From: Kitasatospora sp. NBC_00374
GTDB taxonomy: Bacteria; Actinomycetota; Actinomycetes; Streptomycetales; Streptomycetaceae
DNA: 64,000 bases
Direction: 5' to 3'
NCBI RefSeq assembly: GCF_041434935.1
Contig: NZ_CP107964.1
Span: forward strand, 4,526,001 to 4,590,000
In this document: positions 57,972 through 64,000 of the stretch, piece after piece
Layout: the number at the start of each line of letters is the position of its first letter
How positions within the stretch are numbered: the first letter of the stretch is position 1
The notes under the pieces: model-generated
Databases searched by the model: none
The model's input: the letters and a program-made list of their open reading frames with translations, nothing else
Told to the model about the DNA's origin: nothing
Made by a program: the position numbers and the translations under genes

Positions 57972-60900
57972 TCAGAGCGTGCCCGCGGCGGCCTCCATCG
58001 CCTTGAGGATGCGCTTCTCGGAGACCGGGGTCGGGGTGCCCAGGCCCTGCGCGAAGAAGCTCACCCGGAGCTCCTCGATCATCCAGCGGATCTGCCGGAT
58101 CTCCGCCGACGGCTGCCGGCCGGCCGGTACCCGGGCCAGCAGCTCGCCGTAGGCCCGCTGGACGTCCTGGACCTTCTGCAGGTGCTGCAGGTCCCGCTGC
58201 GGGTGGTTCGGCAGCGCCTCCAGGCGGCGGTCGACCGCGATCAGATAGCGCTTCAGGTCGGGCAGCCGCTGCCAGCCGGTCTCGGTGACGAAGCCGGCGT
58301 GCACCAGGGAGGCCAGGTGCAGCCGGACGTCGTTGACCGCGGTCAGCAGGACCGGGCTGCTCACCGACTTCAACCGGTTCGAGGCCTTCTGGAAGGCGAT
58401 CAGCGCGGTCGCCGTCTTGAGCGTGGTGTCCGCGGACAGTTCGTACAGGTCGGCCCGCACCTTGTCGTACAGCTTGGTGAAGGCCGCCTCGTCCCAGGCC
58501 GGGCCGCCGTGCAGGGCCATCAGCCGGTCGGTGGCGGCGGCCACGATGTCCTCGAACAGCGCGGGCACCGAGCCGTGCGGGTTGTGCGAGAGGGCGAGCT
58601 TGGCCTGGTTGCCCAGGCGGCCCTGGATCGACTTGGCGGGGGAGTTGATCCGGAGCATCAGCAGCCGCCGGGTGCCCGCCCACATCGCCTGCCGCTGGTC
58701 CTCGGGGGTGTCGTAGAGCTTGATCGCCACCGAGTCGCTCTCGTCCACCAGCGCCGGGTAGGCCCGCAGCGAATGGCCGCGCGAGCGCTGCTCGAAGGTG
58801 CGCTGCAGGGTCGGCAGCCCGTCCGGCCAGGCGCTCAGACCGCGCTGTTCGATGCCCTTGCCCGAGGCGGCGGAGGAGAGCGTCTCGCTCAGCTTGGGCT
58901 TGAGCTTCAGCCGCAGGTCCTCCAGGTCCTTGGACTCGGCCAGCTTCCGCTTGCCGTCCACCACCCGGAAGGTCACCCGAAGGTGGTCCGGCACCCGGGA
59001 GTCGTCCCAGGCCTCCGGCGGGATCACGATCCCGGACATCCGCTGCAGGACCCGCTCCAGGGTCGGCAGCAGTGGCTCCTGACGGCCTGGTACCTGGCGC
59101 AGCGCGGCGGCCGCGAAGTCCGGGGCCGGTACGAAGTTGCGCCGGATCGCCTTCGGCAGGGCCCGGATGTACGCGGTGACCAGTTCGGCCCGCAGGCCCG
59201 GGATCTGCCAGTCGAAGCCCTCGGAGGTGACCTGGTTCAGCACCGGCAGCGGGATGTGCACCGTCACGCCGTCCGCATCGCTGCCCGGCTCGAACTGGTA
59301 GGTCAGCTTGAAGCGGAGCTTGCCCTGCTGCCAGTAGTCCGGGTAGTCGGCCTCGGTGACCCCGTCGGCCGACTCGTTCATCAGCATCGACTTCTCGAAG
59401 TTCAGCAGGTCCGGCTGCTCGTGCCGGGCCTTCTTCCACCAGGAGTCGAAGTGCCGGGTGGAGACGATCTCCTCCGGCAGCCGGGCGTCGTAGAAGTCGA
59501 ACAGGGTCTGGTCGTCCACCATGATGTCGCGGCGGCGGGCCCGGTTCTCCAGTTCCTCGACCTCGGAGAGCAGTGTGCGGTTCTCCGCGAAGAACCGGTG
59601 GTGCGTCTCCCAGTCGCCCTCGACCAGCGCGTTGCGGATGAACAGCTCGCGGCAGAGCTCCTGGTCGATCCGGCCGTAGTTGACCTTGCGCTGGGCGACG
59701 ATCGGCACGCCGTACAGCGTCACCTTCTCGAAGGCCAGGACGGCACCGGCCTTCTTCTCCCAGTGCGGCTCGCTGTACGTCCGCTTGATCAGATGGCCGG
59801 CCAGCGGCTCGACCCACTCCGGCTCGATCTTCGCGTTGACCCGGGCCCACAGCCGGGAGGTCTCCACCAGCTCGGCGGACATCACCCAGCGCGGCGGCTT
59901 CTTGAACAGGCCGGAACCGGGGAAGACCGCGAAGCGCGAGCCGCGGGCGCCGCCGTACTCGCGCTTCTCCACGTCGAACAGGCCGATGTGGGAGAGCAGG
60001 CCGGACAGCAGCGCCTGGTGGATCCGGTCGGCGTCCGGCTCGGCGTCGGGGTGCGGCTCGTCGATCGTGACGCCGAGCTGCTTGGCGACCGTGCGCAGCT
60101 GGGTGTAGACGTCCTGCCACTCGCGTATCCGCAGGTAGTTCAGGAACTCCGTCTTGCACATCCGGCGGAAGGCCGAGGAGGAGAGCTCCTGCTGCTGCTC
60201 CCTGACGTAACGCCACATGGCGAGGTAGGAGAGGAAGTCGGAGGTCTCGGAGGTGAACCGGCGGTGCCGGTCGTCGGCGGCCTGGCGCTTCTCGGCCGGG
60301 CGCTCGCGCGGGTCCTGGATGGAGAGCGCGGCGGCGATCACCATCACGTCGCGGACGCAGCCGAGCTCGTCGGCCGCCAGCACCATCCGGGCCATCCGGG
60401 GGTCCACCGGCAGCTGGGCGAGCTTGCGGCCGAGCGGGGTGAGGCGCTTGCGGTGGTCCTTCTCCTCCGGATCGAGGGCGCCGAGCTCGTGCAGGAGGCT
60501 GATGCCGTCCTTGATGTTGCGCGAGTCCGGCGGGTCGAGGAACGGGAAGGCGGCGATGTCGCCCAGGCCGGCCGCCGTCATCTGGAGGATGACCGAGGCG
60601 AGGTTGGTGCGCAGGATCTCGGCGTCGGTGAACTCGGGGCGGGAGAGGAAGTCCTCCTCCGAGTAGAGCCGGATGCAGATGCCGTCCGAGGTACGGCCGC
60701 AGCGGCCCTTGCGCTGGTTGGCGCTGGCCTGGCTGACCGCCTCGATCGGCAGCCGCTGCACCTTGGTGCGGTGGCTGTAGCGGGAGATCCGGGCGGTGCC
60801 GGGGTCGATCACGTACTTGATGCCCGGGACGGTCAGCGAGGTCTCGGCGACGTTGGTGGCGAGCACCACGCGGCGGCTGTTGGAGCGCTGGAAGACCCGG

Positions 60901-61943
60901 TGCTGCTCGGCGGAGGAGAGCCGGGCGTAGAGCGGGAGGATCTCGGTGAACTTCAGCCTCAGCTTGGTGAGGGCGTCCGCGGTGTCGCGGATCTCGCGTT
61001 CGCCGGACAGGAAGACCAGGATGTCGCCCTGGCCCTCGGCCTGGAGCTCCTCCACCGCGTCGCAGATCGCCTGGACCTGGTCGCGGTCGCGGTCGCGGTC
61101 CGCCTCGTCCTCGTCCGTGCCCTCCTCGACGAGCGGGCGGTAGCGGACCTCGACCGGGTAGGTGCGGCCGGAGACCTCGACGATGGGGGCGTCGCCGAAG
61201 TGCTCGGCGAAGCGCTCGGGGTCGATGGTCGCCGAGGTGATCACGACCTTGAGGTCGGGGCGGCGGGGGAGCAGCTGTTTCAGGTAGCCGAGCAGGAAGT
61301 CGATGTTGAGGCTGCGCTCGTGGGCCTCGTCGATGATCAGGGTGTCGTACTGGCGCAGCTCGCGGTCGGTCTGGATCTCGGCGAGCAGGATGCCGTCGGT
61401 CATCAGCTTGACCAGGGTGTCCTGGCCGACCTGGTCGGTGAAGCGGACCTTCCAGCCCACGGCCTCGCCGAGCGGGGTGGCCAGCTCCTCGGCGACCCGG
61501 TCGGCGACCGTGCGGGCGGCGATCCGGCGGGGCTGGGTGTGGCCGATCAGGCCCTTGACGCCGCGGCCCAGCTCCAGACAGATCTTCGGGATCTGGGTGG
61601 TCTTGCCGGAGCCGGTCTCACCCGCGACGATCACCACCTGGTGGTCGCGGATCGCGGCCAGGATGTCGTCCTTCTTCTGGCTGACCGGAAGCTCTTGCGG
61701 ATAGCTGATCGCGGGGACGGCCGCGCGGCGCTGCTCCATCCGGAGCTCGGCCTTGGCGATGTCGGCGGCCAGCTCGTCGGCGATCTTCTGCCGGGCCTCG
61801 GGGCTGCGGACCCGGCGGGTGCCGTCCAGCCGTCGGCCGATCCGCTGCTGGTCGCGGAGCATCAGCTCGGGCAGCCGGGCGGCCAGCGCTCCGATGGTGG
61901 CTGCATCGGCGGGCTGGACTACGGGAGAACTCACTGGGGGCAT
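57972..61943 (-). CDS. hrpA: ATP-dependent RNA helicase HrpA (DEAH box)
   Basis: About 1323 residues. Walker A VAGETGSGKTTQIPKI, DEAH in LIIDEAHERSLN, SATI, and motif VI QRKGRCGRTSDG define a DEAH-box helicase. The HA2, OB and long HrpA C-terminal domains (from about 600) are present, with DUF3418 region at the end. HrpA works in RNA processing and rescue of stalled ribosomes. ATG 61943 is used; GTG 61934, with GAGGG nine bases upstream, is equally likely. Confidence 0.95.
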   Translation of the reverse strand: MPPVSSPVVQPADAATIGALAARLPELMLRDQQRIGRRLDGTRRVRSPEARQKIADELAADIAKAELRMEQRRAAVPAISYPQELPVSQKKDDILAAIRDHQVVIVAGETGSGKTTQIPKICLELGRGVKGLIGHTQPRRIAARTVADRVAEELATPLGEAVGWKVRFTDQVGQDTLVKLMTDGILLAEIQTDRELRQYDTLIIDEAHERSLNIDFLLGYLKQLLPRRPDLKVVITSATIDPERFAEHFGDAPIVEVSGRTYPVEVRYRPLVEEGTDEDEADRDRDRDQVQAICDAVEELQAEGQGDILVFLSGEREIRDTADALTKLRLKFTEILPLYARLSSAEQHRVFQRSNSRRVVLATNVAETSLTVPGIKYVIDPGTARISRYSHRTKVQRLPIEAVSQASANQRKGRCGRTSDGICIRLYSEEDFLSRPEFTDAEILRTNLASVILQMTAAGLGDIAAFPFLDPPDSRNIKDGISLLHELGALDPEEKDHRKRLTPLGRKLAQLPVDPRMARMVLAADELGCVRDVMVIAAALSIQDPRERPAEKRQAADDRHRRFTSETSDFLSYLAMWRYVREQQQELSSSAFRRMCKTEFLNYLRIREWQDVYTQLRTVAKQLGVTIDEPHPDAEPDADRIHQALLSGLLSHIGLFDVEKREYGGARGSRFAVFPGSGLFKKPPRWVMSAELVETSRLWARVNAKIEPEWVEPLAGHLIKRTYSEPHWEKKAGAVLAFEKVTLYGVPIVAQRKVNYGRIDQELCRELFIRNALVEGDWETHHRFFAENRTLLSEVEELENRARRRDIMVDDQTLFDFYDARLPEEIVSTRHFDSWWKKARHEQPDLLNFEKSMLMNESADGVTEADYPDYWQQGKLRFKLTYQFEPGSDADGVTVHIPLPVLNQVTSEGFDWQIPGLRAELVTAYIRALPKAIRRNFVPAPDFAAAALRQVPGRQEPLLPTLERVLQRMSGIVIPPEAWDDSRVPDHLRVTFRVVDGKRKLAESKDLEDLRLKLKPKLSETLSSAASGKGIEQRGLSAWPDGLPTLQRTFEQRSRGHSLRAYPALVDESDSVAIKLYDTPEDQRQAMWAGTRRLLMLRINSPAKSIQGRLGNQAKLALSHNPHGSVPALFEDIVAAATDRLMALHGGPAWDEAAFTKLYDKVRADLYELSADTTLKTATALIAFQKASNRLKSVSSPVLLTAVNDVRLHLASLVHAGFVTETGWQRLPDLKRYLIAVDRRLEALPNHPQRDLQHLQKVQDVQRAYGELLARVPAGRQPSAEIRQIRWMIEELRVSFFAQGLGTPTPVSEKRILKAMEAAAGTL

Positions 61944-62085
61944 CCCTCTAGGTTGCAGGGAGGCACGGGCAGGGCGCACCTCGGTTTTTCAACCCTTCAA
62001 GTGTCACAGAACAACCGGAGGGAGAGGTGAGGCGGCCTTGGCGGATCGTCCGGCGGGGCGTGCGGGGGCGGCCCGGACGCCCGGA

Positions 62086-62114
62086 GCGCCCCTCGGGAGG
62101 TGTCCGAGGGGCGC
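62086..62114 (-). terminator. Hairpin after the alpha/beta hydrolase
   Basis: GCGCCCCTCGG (62086-62096) and CCGAGGGGCGC (62104-62114) with a seven-base loop, 24 bases past the hydrolase stop. Confidence 0.7.
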
Positions 62115-62137
62115 CGGGACCGGTCCTGCGAGGGGGC

Positions 62138-62917
62138 TCAGCCCTGGTGGATGAAGTCCTGGATGAGCTTGACCAGCTCGGCGGACTTCTCCAGGACGGC
62201 GACGTGGCCGCTGTCGAGCTCGGCGTAGGTGCTGCCCGGGAGCTGGGCGTGCAGGTCGCGGGTGAGGGCGACCGGGACGGTGATGTCCTGGGTGCAGCCG
62301 ATCACCAGGGTCTCGGCCTCGATCTTCGGGAGCAGGTCGCGGATGTCGAGCCGCAGGTTGAGATCGATGTGGCGCAGGGCGCCCTCGGTGGCCTGGTTGC
62401 CGGCGACGATGTTCTCGATCGTCTCCCTGCCCAGGATGTTGAGGAAGCCCGGGCTGAACGCGGTCAGCGTGCCGAACCGGCCGAAGGCCTCGGCGTTGCC
62501 GGCCATGGCGCGCCAGGCGGACATCATGTTGCGCAGGTACTCGTCGCCGGGGTGGGTCCAGCCGGCGGTGAGGACCAGCCGGCGGACCAGGTCCGGGCGG
62601 GTCGCCGCGACGGCCGCGCCGACCACCGAGCCGAGCGAGAAGCCGGCGATGTCGACCGGGCCGTCGCCGGCCTCCTCGATGACGGCGATGATCTGCTCGG
62701 CGAGGATCTCGACGGTCAGCTCGCCGCCGTCGTCCGTGGTCTCACCGCAGCCGGAGAAGTCCGGCAGGATCACGGTGCGGCGGTCGCGGAAGTGCTCGAC
62801 CAGGTGGCCCCAGGTGCCCTCGGCGCCGAAGCCGGTGCCGTGGATGAGGACCAGGCCCGGGCCGGAGCCCTCGGCCCGGTAGCTGACCTGGGCGGTGCCT
62901 GCGGAGACGGAAGGCAT
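62138..62917 (-). CDS. Alpha/beta-fold hydrolase
   Basis: A 259-residue soluble enzyme, ATG 62917 after AGGAGAG. The oxyanion region is VLIHGTGFGAEGTWGHL, the nucleophile elbow GFSLGSVVG, and the last triad residues fall in VIGCTQDITVP (Asp) and ELDSGHVAVLEK (His). Such enzymes hydrolyse esters, lactones or epoxides; the substrate is unknown. It is followed by hrpA on the same strand but separated by a hairpin. Confidence 0.88.
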   Translation of the reverse strand: MPSVSAGTAQVSYRAEGSGPGLVLIHGTGFGAEGTWGHLVEHFRDRRTVILPDFSGCGETTDDGGELTVEILAEQIIAVIEEAGDGPVDIAGFSLGSVVGAAVAATRPDLVRRLVLTAGWTHPGDEYLRNMMSAWRAMAGNAEAFGRFGTLTAFSPGFLNILGRETIENIVAGNQATEGALRHIDLNLRLDIRDLLPKIEAETLVIGCTQDITVPVALTRDLHAQLPGSTYAELDSGHVAVLEKSAELVKLIQDFIHQG

Positions 62918-63109
62918 GGTGGTTTCTCTCCTCATGGTGTCGGTGGGACAACACGGACGACGGAGGTACCGCCGGGTGTTGCTGTTGATCTACTCCGTGT
63001 AGGGCAGTCGGCTGCGGCGTGGTGTCCGGGGTCCATTCAAGTCCGGCGCCGGGTTGCCTCGCATGCGGACGACCGACAGAGTGTCAGGTCCGTGAGCGGC
63101 CGGCCGGAT

Positions 63110-64000
63110 TCAGGAGGCGACGGCCTCGGCGACCGGCGCCGACGCCGCCTGCCGGTCGGCGTCCGGCTCCGCGCCGGCCTGCGGGGCCCGCTTGAAGTTC
63201 AGCGCGACCAGGACCAGCAGGACGATGCCCACGGTGGCGACGAACACCGCGGTGCGCAGGCCGTCGTTGGAGGCGGTGCGCAGCGCCTCGCCGGTCAGCC
63301 CCTCGGTGCCGGAGTTGGCGATGGCGACCAGGACGGCCAGGCCGACCGCGCTGCCGACCTGCTGGCCGGTGGAGACGATGCCGGAGGCGATGCCCTGCTC
63401 GTACGGGTGCACGCCGGTGGAGGAGGCGGCGAACATGGTGGTGAAGATGACGCCCTGGCAGACGCTGAGCACGACCAGGCCGGGCAGCAGCGCGAGGTAG
63501 GAGCCGTCGGGGGACATCGCCAGGCCCATGGCCAGGGTGCCGGCGCCGCCGATCACGAAGCTGGCGATCAGGGTGGGCCGGATGCCGAAGCGGGTGGCCA
63601 GCCTGCCGCCGAGCATGGAGCCGAGGAAGCCGGCCACCATCGGGATCAGGAAGGCGATGCCGGTCTCCAGCGCGCTGTAGCCGTGCACGGTCTGGAAGTA
63701 GACGGTCAGGAAGTACAGCAGGGTGCCGAAGGTCGCCATGAACAGGAAGGTGGTGGCGACGCCGGTGCTGAGGTTGGGGTTGCGGAACAGCCGCAGCGGC
63801 ATCAGCGGGTCCGAGCTGCGGGCCTCGATGGCGATGAAGGCGGCGACCAGGGCCAGGCCGACCACGGCGCTGGTGAGGATCAGCGGGGAGGTCCAGCCGG
63901 ACTCGGGGGCCTGGACCAGGGTGAAGACGACCAGGGTGGCGCCGACGGTGGCGGTCAGCGCGCCCGGCAGGTCGAAGCGGCGGCCCTTCTCGCGGGCGCC
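63110..64000 (-). CDS. MFS drug exporter, DHA2 family (5' partial)
   Basis: The frame is open to base 64000, so the first half of the protein is missing. At least seven C-terminal helices are visible. LRLFRNPNLSTGVATTFLF, YFQTVHGYSALETGIAFLIP and SGIVSTGQQVGSAVGLAVLV are typical of the 14-helix DHA2 (EmrB/QacA-like) proton-driven drug exporters. The tail is Ala/Asp/Pro-rich. The 192 bases between it and the hydrolase show no gene. Confidence 0.9.
   Translation of the reverse strand, partial: GAREKGRRFDLPGALTATVGATLVVFTLVQAPESGWTSPLILTSAVVGLALVAAFIAIEARSSDPLMPLRLFRNPNLSTGVATTFLFMATFGTLLYFLTVYFQTVHGYSALETGIAFLIPMVAGFLGSMLGGRLATRFGIRPTLIASFVIGGAGTLAMGLAMSPDGSYLALLPGLVVLSVCQGVIFTTMFAASSTGVHPYEQGIASGIVSTGQQVGSAVGLAVLVAIANSGTEGLTGEALRTASNDGLRTAVFVATVGIVLLVLVALNFKRAPQAGAEPDADRQAASAPVAEAVAS

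Noticed and set aside
57882..62030. Plus-strand open frame of 1382 codons opposite hrpA
   Set aside because: Antisense shadow of hrpA; Leu/Gly/Arg/Val-rich composition and no motif.

Overview
The window is about 72-73% GC, with GTG/TTG starts and near-universal G/C third positions. It carries bldC, a valine dehydrogenase gene and the Streptomyces-type orders purF-purM-DUF3073-vdh-hypothetical-bldC and cydCD-GAF kinase ... serS-pheA-copper genes. All of this points to the chromosomal core of a Streptomyces/Kitasatospora-type actinomycete. No phage, IS element, CRISPR array or rRNA was seen. Both ends cut a gene: cydCD on the left and an MFS exporter on the right.

Layout. 0-5.4 kb: the end of a fused CydDC exporter, an orphan GAF histidine kinase with a possible haem-ligand His, and a lipoprotein. 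5.5-10.1 kb: a Cof-type HAD phosphatase, a His-rich lipoprotein with a small DUF6153-like protein behind a CsoR-like copper box, an AraC/VOC pair, an orphan RHH antitoxin whose PIN-type toxin seems truncated, and an LLM oxidoreductase. 10.3-14.2 kb: four tightly coupled genes for diverged single-pass membrane proteins of unknown function, the best novel-system candidate. 14.3-17.9 kb: two ABC ATPase/permease pairs. 17.9-25.7 kb: an MFS/GntR pair, a Spo0M arrestin-like protein, an LCP cell-wall ligase, a second HAD phosphatase and serS.

25.7-26.5 kb is a gene-free gap rich in DnaA boxes, plausibly a DnaA-titration locus. 26.5-34.4 kb: pheA, then a copper/haem operon (membrane protein, YcnI, Sco, PCuAC, CopC-CopD fusion, Tat-exported Dyp peroxidase) that probably delivers copper to extracytoplasmic enzymes such as cytochrome oxidase. 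34.7-45.6 kb: mixed housekeeping genes, including an RsbW-like ATPase, amidase, pirin, SseB, a FadE5-like dehydrogenase, an M18 aminopeptidase, an NHLRC2-like thioredoxin-NHL protein and a LURP-one protein. 45.6-47.7 kb: a YjfC/YgiC-like ATP-grasp protein, a Cys-rich lipoprotein and a DUF350 membrane protein, resembling the yjf-type amidoligase neighbourhood.

47.7-57.5 kb: GNAT, purA, a degenerate DAGK-like protein, purF (probably leaderless), purM, DUF3073, vdh, a hypothetical gene and bldC with a long leader. 57.6-64 kb: an A/T-only patch, tRNA-Asp with a U-tract terminator, hrpA, an alpha/beta hydrolase and the MFS exporter. Strong GC-rich hairpins close most transcription units.
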